Below the pieces are notes generated by a model. It searched no databases. It saw only the letters and a list, made by a program, of their open reading frames with translations, and was not told the DNA's origin. 64,000 bases of DNA from Nostocoides_A vanveenii. GTDB taxonomy: Bacteria > Actinomycetota > Actinomycetes > Actinomycetales > Dermatophilaceae. Positions within the stretch are counted from its first letter, which is position 1; each line of letters starts with the position of its first letter. Of the stretch, positions 25,623 through 34,947 are shown piece by piece. The DNA lies in contig NZ_BAAAPN010000019.1 of the NCBI RefSeq assembly GCF_039531165.1, positions 17,554-81,553 of the forward strand. Direction: 5' to 3'. Both the position numbers and the translations under genes were made by a program.

Positions 25623-27424
25623 TACGGCACCCAAGCGCCCAAGTTCAGGAGGCGGGGCGACGGGCGCAGCAGTGCTTCGAGTTCGTCGCGATCGCTGCGG
25701 AGTTGTGCGGCGTCGGCGCGGGTCGGCCAAGCGCGGAGGTCGGTGACGATAGGCGGCGCGGAGCGCAACATCGTGATGCCGGTGCCGAATGGCAGAGTTC
25801 GGATGCGGTCTGGCGGCAGGATCGGGACGCGGCGGATCGAGCGCTGGTTGGAGCGGGTTCCGTGGTCGCCGAGGGTCACGCTGTCGGTGTACTCGTCTCG
25901 CTCGCCGATGAGCGTGGAGAGGTCTTGGAGGTCGCGGCTGTTGGATGCGCCGCCGAGGATGATCTTGACGATGCTGGCGTCCCAGATCGCGCCGGCCTGG
26001 TGCTCGCTCCACCTGTCGCGAGCTTGGGCGAGGGACTGCAAGACCGGCATGGTTGTGATCCCGGTGCCGCCGCCTTCGGCCATGAGCGTCGGCAGTGACG
26101 GCAGCGGTGCGAGGTTGCCGATCTCGTCGAGCGCGAGCAGCAACGGGGGGTCAAGCCGTGCCCCGGGTGAGCGGGCGGCGAGCCGGCGGGCGGTTTCGAT
26201 GAGGTCTTCGACGAACGCCGCGATCAGCGATGCGGAGGCTCCTGCCCCGGCACCGGTGGCGAGGAGGTAGAGGGTGCCTTGTTCGGTGAGGAAGGTCTCG
26301 GGGTCGAAGTGTTCGTGTGGGCCTGGTGTGACGGCATCGAGTACGCGCGGGTCTGCGAGGGCGGCGAGGGCGAGGGAGACGCCTTGCCAGATGCTGTCGC
26401 GGGTCTTGGGGTCGGCGTCGATCATCGCGCCCAGTGAGTCGTCCCAGCCCATCGCCGCATTCGGGTGGGAGTTGAGGATGGCGACGGCCTCCGACGCAGC
26501 GCTGGGGTCGAGGGTCCACCGAAACAGCTCGGCGGGCGGGCGACCGTCGAGCGCGGCAGCGTGCAGCAGCGACTGGAGTGCGGTGCGGGTCTTGCCTTCC
26601 CAGAACCCGCCGGACTCGACCCCGCCAGCGCTGAGGCCGGTGGCGCCGGCGAGGCCGTTGGCGCGGATCATCGCTGTCAGCGGGTCGTCGCAGCCGCGAA
26701 TGGGTGACCATCGGAGTCCTGCGGGGATGCCTTCGGCGAGGTGTTGGGGGTCGAACACGGCGACCGGCCCGCCCTTGCGGCGTCGGGCCCGGAGGGTCGC
26801 GGTGAGGTTGTCGGGCCTCGTGCTGGTGGTGACGACCGCGCCGGGTGCGTCGAGGATCGCGTTGATGACGACGTGCAGGCCCTTGCCTGAGCGGGGTGGG
26901 CCGATCAGCAGGATCGAGTCTTCGACCGATGCCCATACCTTCGTTCTACGGCTGGCACCGAGGAGGTAGCCGACATCCTGCGGTGCTGGCGTCTGCAAGG
27001 AGGGCCGCAGAGTGGCCGCGCGGTGAAGCAGTGCCTTCGCGGATGCTGCGGTCTTGACCTCGTGGCTGGTCGCGATCCCCGCGAGTTGGTGCGGGTCGGT
27101 CTCGGTCTTCCGCGTGTGTCGGCGCAGAACGATCCATACCCAGACGGTCCCGGCGGCCAGTCCGACGAGCAGTGCCGTGCTGACGAGCCAGTAGACGACT
27201 GGGTTGAGCCCGTCGGCACCGAGCGCGGTCGCCGGGTCGCCGGGGTTGAACAGCACGGCGAGCCCCGCTGCTGCGCCGGCGTCGGGCTGTGGTGTGCCGG
27301 TGAGGAATGCGGCGACGCTGCCGGCGGCGCGGAGGACGAGAGCGATCCCGAACGTGCCGATCAGGCCAATCAGGGCGGCGTTGGTGAGTTCGTCGCCCAT
27401 ACCCCCGGCCTGCCGCTGGTTCAT
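25622..27424 (-). CDS. Type IV coupling protein (TraG/VirD4 family, TraM-recognition domain)
   Basis: 600 residues. Two N-terminal membrane segments (about 15-40 and 75-100), then a motor ATPase: Walker A IGPPRSGKG (about 174-182) and Walker B LLLALDEIGNLAPLP (about 416-430), followed by the TraD/TraG C-terminal TraM-recognition block (GTGITTMPVLQSLAQARDRWSEHQAGAIWDASIVKIILGGAS). VirD4-class proteins deliver the relaxase-DNA complex to the secretion channel. The start overlaps the preceding stop (ATGA), so it is coupled to the gene upstream. Confidence 0.9.
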   Translation of the reverse strand: MNQRQAGGMGDELTNAALIGLIGTFGIALVLRAAGSVAAFLTGTPQPDAGAAAGLAVLFNPGDPATALGADGLNPVVYWLVSTALLVGLAAGTVWVWIVLRRHTRKTETDPHQLAGIATSHEVKTAASAKALLHRAATLRPSLQTPAPQDVGYLLGASRRTKVWASVEDSILLIGPPRSGKGLHVVINAILDAPGAVVTTSTRPDNLTATLRARRRKGGPVAVFDPQHLAEGIPAGLRWSPIRGCDDPLTAMIRANGLAGATGLSAGGVESGGFWEGKTRTALQSLLHAAALDGRPPAELFRWTLDPSAASEAVAILNSHPNAAMGWDDSLGAMIDADPKTRDSIWQGVSLALAALADPRVLDAVTPGPHEHFDPETFLTEQGTLYLLATGAGAGASASLIAAFVEDLIETARRLAARSPGARLDPPLLLALDEIGNLAPLPSLPTLMAEGGGTGITTMPVLQSLAQARDRWSEHQAGAIWDASIVKIILGGASNSRDLQDLSTLIGERDEYTDSVTLGDHGTRSNQRSIRRVPILPPDRIRTLPFGTGITMLRSAPPIVTDLRAWPTRADAAQLRSDRDELEALLRPSPRLLNLGAWVP

Positions 27425-27969
27425 GTCAGCCGCCGCACCGCGAGCGTGCCCGAGATACGCCCTAACAGGATCATCTCGTGTGTGCCGTCGGGCAGGTCGT
27501 CGAGGTCGATGAGCGACCGCGCTTCGCCTGTCCCGGTGGCGTCGGTACGGGAGACGATCGTCGCGACGGCGACATCCTCGCCCGGCACGAACCCGCCCGC
27601 GGTGACCTCCGCCAGACGTGGCACCCGTCGGGCGTGGCGACTCTGACGAGTCTCCGGCACAGGGGCCTCAGACGAGACCACGGCGCGTCGGGGCCTGCGG
27701 GTGCGGAGGATATCGGTGAAGACACTCCCGTCGCTCTCGCGCACCTCGACTCGGACCGCGATCGTGTGGTCTTTGGTGATGGCATCCATGAGCGGCCCGA
27801 ACGTCGCCCGCGTCCACGGGGTCGCGTCCGGCGACGGAAACGGTGCTCCATCGACCGTCGCGGTGAGGGTGCCGTCTGCGGCGACAGTGACGAGGACGTG
27901 CGGCAGCTCGACGGGAGCCGTCGCATCGTCGTCGTTCGGGCCCGATCGGCGCGGGCTGGTGAGGTTCAT
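27421..27969 (-). CDS. Hypothetical protein of the transfer operon
   Basis: 182 residues; overlaps both neighbours by 4 bp (ATGA), so it lies in a tightly coupled virB4 - this - virD4 block. No signal peptide or membrane segment. An N-terminal half with beta-rich character (HVLVTVAADGTLTATVDGAPFP) and a C-terminal half (GGFVPGEDVAVATIVSRTDATGTGEARSLIDLDDLPDGTHEMILLGRISGTLAVRRL) are joined by a basic linker. No family recognised. Position suggests a cytoplasmic accessory of the channel ATPases. Confidence 0.7.
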   Translation of the reverse strand: MNLTSPRRSGPNDDDATAPVELPHVLVTVAADGTLTATVDGAPFPSPDATPWTRATFGPLMDAITKDHTIAVRVEVRESDGSVFTDILRTRRPRRAVVSSEAPVPETRQSRHARRVPRLAEVTAGGFVPGEDVAVATIVSRTDATGTGEARSLIDLDDLPDGTHEMILLGRISGTLAVRRLT

Positions 27970-29450
27970 CGGTAGCCTCCTGCTGCGCGGCTGCTGGTGT
28001 CAAACAGGGCGAGCTCGTCGGGGTGGAGTTGGTGCTGGCAGACGAAGCTCCTGGCCTTGATCCGCCACAGGCCTTGGCCGACGCCAAGGTTCGGCAAGAG
28101 CTGCTGCTCGGTGCCGGTCAGACCGAGAGCGGTTGCGGTCGGCCCGAGCTGGTCGGACTCCTGCCGGTACACGATCCGCGTCTCGGCGTTCGCGAGCAGT
28201 GAGTTGGCCAGGGAGCGCATGGCGGAGCCTTGGTCGCCCACGTTGTCGAGGTCGGTGAGCTTGTGGAAGATCAACATGTTCGCGATCCCGTAGTGCCTGG
28301 CGAGTCGCCAGTGCGCGTCCATCCGCCGCAGCAGCGCCGGGTGGGACATGAGCCGCCAGGCTTCGTCGTAGATCACCCACCGCTGCCCGCCGTTCGGGTC
28401 GAGCAGCGCGGACTCCATCCATGCCGACGAGCACGTCATCAACACCGAGATGAGGGTCGAGTTCTCGGTGACCCGGGAGAGGTCGAGGGAGATCATCGGC
28501 AACGATGGATCGAACCTGACCGTGGACGGGCCATCGAATAGCCCAGCCAGGTCACCGGCGACGAGACGGCGCAGCGCGTGGCCTACGAGCCGGCCGTCCT
28601 CGGCCAACCTGCCGTCGGCATCCGAACTGGGGGCGAGGATGCGTTCGACGACCATCGGCAGGATCGGCACGTCGTTTTCCCGCACGGTCTGGGTCAGTGC
28701 GATGTCGATCGCGGTGTGCTCCAACGGCGACAACCCTCGCGCGAGCACGGTCTCGGTGAGCGCGCCGATCAGGTCACGACGCCGGGCCGCAACCGTCGAG
28801 GCCCACTGCTCATCCGACAGCCCGGCGGGTCGGTGGCCCTCATCGAGCGGATTCAGCCGGGTGTTGAGCCCGTGGCCGAGCACGATCGCACGTCCGCCGA
28901 CGGCGTTGGCGACGGCGGTGTGTTCGCCCTTCGGGTCGCCGGGAACGTACACGCGCCGCCCGAACGGCAACGACCGCGTATAGAGCGATTTGGCGAGGCT
29001 CGACTTCCCAGAGCCAACGATCCCAGCCAGCACCACGTTCGGGGCAGTGATGATCCCGCGCGCGTACAACACCCACGGGTCGTAAACGAAGCTCCCACCC
29101 GAGTACAGATCCTGACCCACGAACACCCCATCCGCACCGAGGCCACCCTCGGCGACAAACGGATACGCCCCCGCCAAGGTGGCAGAGGTGTCCTGATGGC
29201 GCGTCAGATGGAACCGGCCCGGCGTCCGCAACCGCGCGGCACCTGGCTCGCCGGCCTTCGGCAGGTAGATCGTGGCTCGCCGCTCGGCCCGCCCCTGCTC
29301 GGCCTTCTCCTTCGCGGCAGCGAGCGCAGCCTTACGCTGCTCGGCATGCAAGCGGGCTTCTGCGCGACGGCGCTGCTTGCGGAGTTTCCGGCGTTCCTTC
29401 GACGGTGCCACCAGAACGGCGGTGTGCAGCCGCTCGCGATCCGGGGTCAC
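27966..29450 (-). CDS. VirB4-like conjugation ATPase
   Basis: 494 residues from the GTG overlapping the previous stop. A basic Ala/Lys/Arg coiled coil (about 15-60), then an ATPase with Walker A GIVGSGKSS (about 143-151), DPKGEHTAVANAVGG, Walker B RWVIYDEAWRLM and the VirB4 block RHYGIANMLIFHKLTDLDNVGDQGS. VirB4 powers assembly and substrate transfer of type IV secretion channels. It is shorter than typical VirB4 (~800 residues): the N-terminal VirB4 domain is absent here and may be supplied by the SCO6880-type protein encoded upstream. Confidence 0.88.
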   Translation of the reverse strand: MTPDRERLHTAVLVAPSKERRKLRKQRRRAEARLHAEQRKAALAAAKEKAEQGRAERRATIYLPKAGEPGAARLRTPGRFHLTRHQDTSATLAGAYPFVAEGGLGADGVFVGQDLYSGGSFVYDPWVLYARGIITAPNVVLAGIVGSGKSSLAKSLYTRSLPFGRRVYVPGDPKGEHTAVANAVGGRAIVLGHGLNTRLNPLDEGHRPAGLSDEQWASTVAARRRDLIGALTETVLARGLSPLEHTAIDIALTQTVRENDVPILPMVVERILAPSSDADGRLAEDGRLVGHALRRLVAGDLAGLFDGPSTVRFDPSLPMISLDLSRVTENSTLISVLMTCSSAWMESALLDPNGGQRWVIYDEAWRLMSHPALLRRMDAHWRLARHYGIANMLIFHKLTDLDNVGDQGSAMRSLANSLLANAETRIVYRQESDQLGPTATALGLTGTEQQLLPNLGVGQGLWRIKARSFVCQHQLHPDELALFDTSSRAAGGYR

Positions 29451-30280
29451 AGCACCAGCCCCCGCGCCTGCTTGACTGCCGTGATCTTGGCCGGCTCGAA
29501 CCACGAAGCGTCCCGCTTCGCCGCCGGAAGGTCGGCCCGCTTCGGAGCGCCCGGCGACGAGTACGAATCCAGCAGTTCCGGCCCGCCCTGTACCGGAGCC
29601 GGTCCGACCTGTTCGGCATCCTGGGGTTCTGCCTCTGGTTCGGTGTAGCGGCGCAGCAGCGAGACGTAGCCGACGTGCGGGTTGACGACCAGTGCGTAGT
29701 CGCCCGAGAGCACCACGCGATCGTTGGTGCCCTGGCCGGGTTCGTCGTAGACGTACCCGTTCTCCAGCGCGGCCCGTGTGGTCTCGTCTCCGTAGTCCCA
29801 CTGCGCCAGGTAGTCCACCGCATCGACATGCCCCAGCTCGCCGAGGATGCGCAACGGCCGGTCGGCCTCCTCGCCTTGCAGGAAGACCACGCTGACCCAC
29901 CGCGACGGCACCTCCTCCTTGACGACAGGGTCGGAGTGCCAGCCGATTCGCCCGGCGGCGATGAAGCCTTTCGCGAGCCGGTCGTACGCCTGGTCAACGA
30001 GGTTCGCGGCCTGACGCAGTTCTTCCGCAGTGGTGAGGGCGTCTCGCACTCCTGCCTCGTGGTTGCCGGCGTCGTTGAAGGCGTGCGCGGCCTTGCGCTC
30101 ATGAACATCGGCGATCTGGTCGAGCGCCTGCCGCAGCGACCGCATCCCCGAAGACAGATCACCGATCACCCCGTACATCTCGGCAGGCTGATCGAACTCC
30201 CGACTCGCGTGCGCGAGCCCCCGCAGCGCCTCGGACGCCTCAGCAGCATCGGCAGTCGAATCGAAGAACGTGGGCATCAT
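29447..30280 (-). CDS. Hypothetical protein upstream of virB4
   Basis: 277 residues (ATG 30277 is an equal start; AGGAGG is 3-6 bp upstream). N-terminal helical part (about 1-100: FFDSTADAAEASEALRGLAHASREFDQPAEMYGVIGDLSSGMRSLRQALDQIADVHERKAAHAF) then a mixed middle region (WVSVVFLQGEEADRPLRILGELGHVDAVDYLAQWDYG) . No membrane segment. Family not recognised; conserved-looking helical N-terminal resembles substrate-recruiting proteins only in a general way. Coupled to virB4 (GTGA overlap). Confidence 0.7.
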   Translation of the reverse strand: MMPTFFDSTADAAEASEALRGLAHASREFDQPAEMYGVIGDLSSGMRSLRQALDQIADVHERKAAHAFNDAGNHEAGVRDALTTAEELRQAANLVDQAYDRLAKGFIAAGRIGWHSDPVVKEEVPSRWVSVVFLQGEEADRPLRILGELGHVDAVDYLAQWDYGDETTRAALENGYVYDEPGQGTNDRVVLSGDYALVVNPHVGYVSLLRRYTEPEAEPQDAEQVGPAPVQGGPELLDSYSSPGAPKRADLPAAKRDASWFEPAKITAVKQARGLVL

Positions 30281-30387
30281 GGGCCTCCTAGCGCGTCGTG
30301 TGTCTTGGAGGTGCGCAGGACTCCCACTCGGCTGTCGGCGGTCACGAATACTCTTGAGTCAGGACGCACACAGAGGAGGAGCGGCAG

Positions 30388-31605
30388 GTGGCTGATGAGA
30401 TCGAGTTGATCCATGACGGCGAGGGGCTGGCTGTCATCGGCAACCCGTCGGCCGTCGAGCGCTTCCTTGATTCAGCGGGGCTGTTGTCCATCTCCCGTGA
30501 GTTTCGTCTCGACAGGGTCGGATCAATGCTCGACACGGGGTCGAAGATGGCGGAAGCGGCATCCAACATCGCTGAGAACGCTGGCCGGTACGTGAGACTC
30601 ACCAAGGAGTCGGCCGAGCAGGTCAAGGAATTCGGCCTGATGCCTACGAAGACCAAGGGCATCAGCCACGCGATGCTGGGCGACCCCGGCTCCATCAGCA
30701 AGTGGATTCAGATCGAGCATGGTCCGGCATCACTTCTCATGAACCCCGCGATCCTCTCCGGCGCTGCCGGAGTGATGGCTCAGGTTGCTCGGCAGCAAGA
30801 GGCACAGGAGTTGAAGCAACTTCTTGTCACCATCGACGGAAAGCTCGACGACGTACGCCGTAGGCAAAGGGACGAAGTCCTCGCCAAGATGGATCGCGTC
30901 AGCTTCGTCATCGACGAAGCGATGGCGATACGCGAACACGGCGGGGACCGCGAAACCGCTTGGGACAAAGTCAAGACCGAGGTGGGCACAATCGCCGAGG
31001 TCCAAGCAGACGCACTACGTGCTTTGGAAGCCCTCGCCGACAAGGCCAACGACCAGTCGGGCGTGGGTGCACTCGCAAGGGCGACCCAGGACATTGAAGC
31101 AGAGGTCGGCATCTGGCTCGCCGTGCTTGCGCGATGCTTCCAGTTGCAGAACGAGTATGCGGTGCTGGAGTTGGATCATGTCTTCGACACAGCGCCGGCT
31201 TCGCTGGATGGACATCGGATCGGTCTCGATGTTGCGCTCCAGCAGCGACGCAGCAAGATCGTCCTGAAGACAGGGCACCTCATGACTCGCCTCGATCAGG
31301 CTGGTGGTGTCGCGCGCGAGAACGTCGTGCTGCATGCCCGCGCCGCACGCAAGGTAATCAACTCGATCAACACCGTCAGCGACTCCATTGACGACTTCCA
31401 CACGCCATTTGCGATCGAGTCCGACCGGGAAGCGCTGACCAGCACTCGTTGGAGAGACGCAGTGCGCGATCCGCAGCAGTTGCGAAACGCCGCAGCAGAG
31501 GCTGGGCCGAATGTTGCTGTGGGTGTCCTGGGCATCGGGACCCTCGTCGTCGGGGCGGTCCTCAAGAACGGCGACTCGAAGGGATCGTCTGGCGGAGACG
31601 CCTGA
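30388..31605 (+). CDS. Unknown inverted cargo protein with helical body and C-terminal membrane anchor
   Basis: 405 residues from a GTG with GAGGAGG upstream. It is the only plus-strand gene inside the 24-42 kb minus-strand transfer block, splitting the SCO6880-type gene from the virB4 cluster. A long helical body (coiled regions about 120-260) ends in a glycine-rich hydrophobic stretch (NVAVGVLGIGTLVVGAVL, about 372-390) close to the C-terminus. No known domain recognised. Codon use has more A/T than its neighbours, suggesting later acquisition. Defence, entry exclusion or toxin roles are possible but unsupported. Confidence 0.72.
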   Translation: MADEIELIHDGEGLAVIGNPSAVERFLDSAGLLSISREFRLDRVGSMLDTGSKMAEAASNIAENAGRYVRLTKESAEQVKEFGLMPTKTKGISHAMLGDPGSISKWIQIEHGPASLLMNPAILSGAAGVMAQVARQQEAQELKQLLVTIDGKLDDVRRRQRDEVLAKMDRVSFVIDEAMAIREHGGDRETAWDKVKTEVGTIAEVQADALRALEALADKANDQSGVGALARATQDIEAEVGIWLAVLARCFQLQNEYAVLELDHVFDTAPASLDGHRIGLDVALQQRRSKIVLKTGHLMTRLDQAGGVARENVVLHARAARKVINSINTVSDSIDDFHTPFAIESDREALTSTRWRDAVRDPQQLRNAAAEAGPNVAVGVLGIGTLVVGAVLKNGDSKGSSGGDA

Positions 31606-31615
31606 ATGACTGAAG

Positions 31616-33085
31616 TCACACCCTCCGGCAGAGCGGGAGTGCGGCGCAGGTGAACGCTGCGGCTTGCTGGCCGACGAGGAGCCGGGTCTCGCAGGAGGCT
31701 TGGATCGCTGCTTGCTCGATGGCGGCGACGGCGGCGTCGAGTTCTTCGACGGTGGGTGCTGAGACGGCGATGAGGCCCGTGTAGCGGAGGATGCCGTGTC
31801 CGGCGGTGAGGTCGGCTTCTTGCTGGAGCACGTCGTGGTATTCGGCGGTCTGGGATGCGTCTTCGATCTGGCCGATCTTCGCGCGCTGGGCCTGGTCGGA
31901 GATGTGCTCGACTTTCTTCTTGCGGATGTCACGTGCGGCCTGGTCGGAGCGCATCGGTGTGCAGATCAGCGAGAACGACCGCTGGATGCCGGTGGACAGC
32001 AGTACCGGCGACAGGAACCCCGGATAGACGAGCGACCTGGGCCACTCGCTGACCCAGAGCACGGCGTGGTGGGCGGAGTCGGTGCGCAGCTTGCCCCAGG
32101 TCTCGGTGACCGCAACTGGCCCGGCCGTGGCGAGGGACTGGCCGAGCCTGCCGTGGCGTTCCAGGGTGGCCGCGATCGCCGGGTCGTAGGCAGAGCGCAG
32201 CATCACCGCGATCTGCCCCGGTGTCATCCATCCCGACGGTGAGAGGTCGGCGGAGCGGAGCGCGGCGACGAGGGTGTTCATCTCTTGCCGCAGCACGGCG
32301 GCGGCCCCGCGTATCCCGCCTCCGGCGGTCCTGATCTGCCGTGCGCTGGTCTTCATGTCCAGTGACAGCGAGAGCGTGGTGGCGTGGCGTTCGCCGGCGG
32401 GTCCGGCACGGTGGATGAGTTCGGCGTAGGTGTCGGCTGCCCATGAGCCGTCCGGGGTGCCGTGGGTGGCCCACCATTCGGCGAGTCCGGTTCCGGAGTC
32501 GGGGAGGGTGCGTTCGAGAACCTGTAGCGTCGCGATTCGCCCGGATCGGCAGACGGTGGCCAGGACTCGGCCCCAGGAGCTGACGCGGCGTTCCTGTTCG
32601 CCGGGATCGAGGAGCACGAACGCGGGATGGGTGACCTCACACACGACGGTCAACGTGGCGGCGTGGGGGTCGTGGATCATCCCGGCGTTGGTGTCGGGAT
32701 CGGTGTACTCGCGCAGTCGCGCCATGTCGCCGGGCAGGGCGAGGGTGCCGACGGGACGCGGGACGACGATCCTGCGCAGGAACAGCAGCTGCCCGCCGGT
32801 GGTGCGCCACAGCCACCAGCAGGCGATGGGCAGCCACTCCACGATGGGCCGGCCCGCGATGGGTATCCATGTCAGCGCGGCGGCGAGTACCCAGATGGGG
32901 GCGGTGTAGGCGAGCAGCATCCCGCCGCCGGCGTAGAACGCGCCGATGAGCGTGGCTCCGCCGATGGCGAGCGTGATGAGCTGGGTCAGCGACAGGCCGA
33001 GGAGGACACCGCGGCGGGTGAGGCGGGAGAACTTCACCGGCACGAGTTCGCCCGCGGTGGGCCGGTCGTTGTTCGTGCTGCTCAT
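31616..33085 (-). CDS. SCO6880-family type IV secretion protein
   Basis: 489 residues. A short N-terminus (PVKFSRLTRRGVLLGLSLTQLITLAIGG) with two membrane helices (about 28-75), PrgI-like, is followed by a soluble region (VGTLALPGDMARLREYTD, WWATHGTPDGSWAADTYAELI) typical of SCO6880 proteins of Streptomyces and other actinobacterial ICEs. This family corresponds to a PrgI fused to the N-terminal domain of VirB4, which explains the shortened VirB4 downstream. It is 10 bp from the inverted cargo gene end (convergent). Confidence 0.83.
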   Translation of the reverse strand: MSSTNNDRPTAGELVPVKFSRLTRRGVLLGLSLTQLITLAIGGATLIGAFYAGGGMLLAYTAPIWVLAAALTWIPIAGRPIVEWLPIACWWLWRTTGGQLLFLRRIVVPRPVGTLALPGDMARLREYTDPDTNAGMIHDPHAATLTVVCEVTHPAFVLLDPGEQERRVSSWGRVLATVCRSGRIATLQVLERTLPDSGTGLAEWWATHGTPDGSWAADTYAELIHRAGPAGERHATTLSLSLDMKTSARQIRTAGGGIRGAAAVLRQEMNTLVAALRSADLSPSGWMTPGQIAVMLRSAYDPAIAATLERHGRLGQSLATAGPVAVTETWGKLRTDSAHHAVLWVSEWPRSLVYPGFLSPVLLSTGIQRSFSLICTPMRSDQAARDIRKKKVEHISDQAQRAKIGQIEDASQTAEYHDVLQQEADLTAGHGILRYTGLIAVSAPTVEELDAAVAAIEQAAIQASCETRLLVGQQAAAFTCAALPLCRRV

Positions 33086-33088
33086 CGT

Positions 33089-34459
33089 CTACTCCTTCGG
33101 TGGGCGGGGCGCTGGCGGCGGGGGCTGCTTCGGCGGCGGTGACGGGTCGCTGCTCGGCGGTCGTGGTGCCGGACTCGACGGCGGTGCCGCAGGCGATGCG
33201 GCGGGCGGTGGCGGTGTCTGCGCGGCCGCGTCGGCGGCATGCTCGCCCTGGGCTCCCAACGCGGTTCCGGCCTTCGGCCCGGCGGTCGCGGCACCCTTGG
33301 CGACACTCGCCCCGACCACGACCCCTGCTGCGACGGGACCGGCTGCGGCTGCGCCGCCTCCACCTGCTGCGGCCCCTCCGCCACTGGCGGCGGGTGCCGG
33401 TGCCGGGGTCTTCGGCGGTGGCGGGGCGCTGCTCCCACCGCCAGAGCCTCCACCCGCGTTCTCGCCGCCACCGCTGGTTCCGTCGAGCACCTTCTTCGGG
33501 TCGCCGCCGCCTTGCGGCTTGGCCGGGACCGGGATCGGACGGTTGAGTGCGCTCTTGGCGTCCTGCTCCGAGCCGATCGCGTGGTACATGTCGAACCCGA
33601 CGAACGCGATGAACTTGTACGTCAGGTACGGGGCGAACGCGGCCATCGCCATCAGCACGATCCCCGCGATGGGGTCGCTGACCGAGGCGAGGTCCGAATC
33701 GATGGGTGCCGAGACCTGGGTGATCGCGACGAGGAACATCACAACGAGCACGAGCTTGGAGCAGATCAGCGCGACGACGAACATCGCCCACTTCCCGATC
33801 CACCCCCGCGAGGCATCCCACGAGGCACCAGAGAAGGCGAGCGGCGCGAACACGACCGCGACCAGCAGGAGCGCTTTCCTGACGAGGAGGGACAGCCACA
33901 CGATCGCGGCGGCGGTGATCGCGAGTCCTGCCATGAAGATCGTAATGATCGCTCCGACACCGGGGGCGGCGATGTTGATGCCGACCAGCCCTGCGGCGAG
34001 GAGCGCGATCTTGTCGCCCATCGACTCGGTGGTCTCCCCGGCGGCCTGCACGATCCCGATGCACAGCTGGTCGACGACCTCCAGCAGCAACGCAGTGAGC
34101 GTGATGACCACGAACGACCCGAGGACGGACTTCGCCAGGCCAAGGGCGGCGCGGGTGAGGGCGGTGGGGTCGCGGCGGATCAGACCGGTGATGAGTTGGA
34201 GGCAGAAGAAGATCAGCATCACGAAGACCGCGATGCCGAACAGCAGGTTGTAGACGGCGATGTAGCCGGGCTTGGTGACATCCACCAGCGTCGTGGTGTC
34301 GAAGACCGACCAGACCGCCTCGAACAGCCACCCGGCGGCGGCACCCATCGCCTGGGCGAGCCAGTCGAACGGGGCCGCAACCAGAGACGCGGCTCCTTCG
34401 CCGACGGCATCGCAGACCGAGGAGATCACGGGAACGTCGCACACGCCCATCACGAACAC
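33089..34459 (-). CDS. TrbL/VirB6-like polytopic channel protein
   Basis: 456 residues (GTG 34459; ATG 34450 is an alternative). At least six membrane helices between residues 60 and 300 (for example IAVYNLLFGIAVFVMLIFFCLQLI, ITLTALLLEVVDQL, AIITIFMAGLAITAAAIVWLSLLVRKALLLVAVVFAPLAF). The RKALLLVAVVFAPLAFSG block is characteristic of VirB6/TrbL. A 140-residue cytoplasmic tail is Pro/Gly/Ala-rich and ends in PPPKQPPPPAPRPPKE. It is likely the inner-membrane channel of the conjugation machine. A 3-bp gap separates it from the SCO6880-type gene. Confidence 0.87.
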   Translation of the reverse strand: MFVMGVCDVPVISSVCDAVGEGAASLVAAPFDWLAQAMGAAAGWLFEAVWSVFDTTTLVDVTKPGYIAVYNLLFGIAVFVMLIFFCLQLITGLIRRDPTALTRAALGLAKSVLGSFVVITLTALLLEVVDQLCIGIVQAAGETTESMGDKIALLAAGLVGINIAAPGVGAIITIFMAGLAITAAAIVWLSLLVRKALLLVAVVFAPLAFSGASWDASRGWIGKWAMFVVALICSKLVLVVMFLVAITQVSAPIDSDLASVSDPIAGIVLMAMAAFAPYLTYKFIAFVGFDMYHAIGSEQDAKSALNRPIPVPAKPQGGGDPKKVLDGTSGGGENAGGGSGGGSSAPPPPKTPAPAPAASGGGAAAGGGGAAAAGPVAAGVVVGASVAKGAATAGPKAGTALGAQGEHAADAAAQTPPPPAASPAAPPSSPAPRPPSSDPSPPPKQPPPPAPRPPKE

Positions 34460-34481
34460 CAGCTCTCGACGAAAGGCGGGG

Positions 34482-34802
34482 TCAGACGGACTGGCCGACG
34501 TTCCAGAAGAAGTTGATGAGCGTCACGCTCGCGCCGCAGATCACCGCAGCGCCGCAGGAAACGAGGACGCCGATCTTCCCGCGCGAGGCGAGGTGCGGGT
34601 TCGAGGAGTTCGCGCCGAAGCCCCACACGATCGCGGACACGATCAGCGCGAGCACGCTGAGGATCAGGCCGATGGTCATCACCGCGCCGACGATGGTGCG
34701 CAGCTGGTTGATCCCTGGCAGGCCGTTGGTGTTGGGGTCGATGTTGATGTCCATCGGCACCAGCAGCGGCGCGGACATGACGGTGGCGAGCAGATCGAAC
34801 AC
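34482..34802 (-). CDS. Small two-helix conjugation protein (DUF6112-like), copy 1
   Basis: 106 residues from a GTG with AAGGAG upstream. DPNTNGLPGINQLRTIVGAVMTIGLILSVLALIVSAIVWGFGANSSNPHLASRGKIGVLVSCGAAVICGASVTLINFFWNVGQ: two membrane helices separated by a short polar loop, as in VirB2/TrbC-type pilins. The next gene upstream (34948-35214) is a clear paralogue with the same G-L-x-x-x-L-R-x-x-V-G-A, S-A-I-V-W and G-K/R-I-G-V-L-V blocks. A structural pilin or channel role is inferred. Confidence 0.8.
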   Translation of the reverse strand: MFDLLATVMSAPLLVPMDINIDPNTNGLPGINQLRTIVGAVMTIGLILSVLALIVSAIVWGFGANSSNPHLASRGKIGVLVSCGAAVICGASVTLINFFWNVGQSV

Positions 34803-34896
34803 GGTAGGTCTCCTTGGCGACGGGCGGCCCGCCCACGAACTCGCAGACGGGGTACACGCCACAGGTGCACCCGCAGCCCCTCGACAGCAGACACAG

Positions 34897-34928
34897 CGAT
34901 GCCCACGTCGGCGAGGACGTGGGCATCG
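34897..34928 (-). terminator. 13-bp perfect hairpin between the paralogous small genes
   Basis: The arms at 34897-34909 and 34916-34928 pair perfectly over 13 bp (key block GATGCCCACGTC) around a 6-nt loop. On the minus strand it follows the copy-2 gene by 20 bp and precedes copy 1. It may be a partial terminator or an RNA-stability element setting the ratio of the two. Confidence 0.65.
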
Positions 34929-34947
34929 AGCTCAGAGAGGTTCAGAG

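Noticed and set aside
32637..34442. 600-residue minus-strand frame overlapping the TrbL-like gene
   Set aside because: Arg-rich shadow frame; the TrbL frame has clear membrane helices and family motifs.
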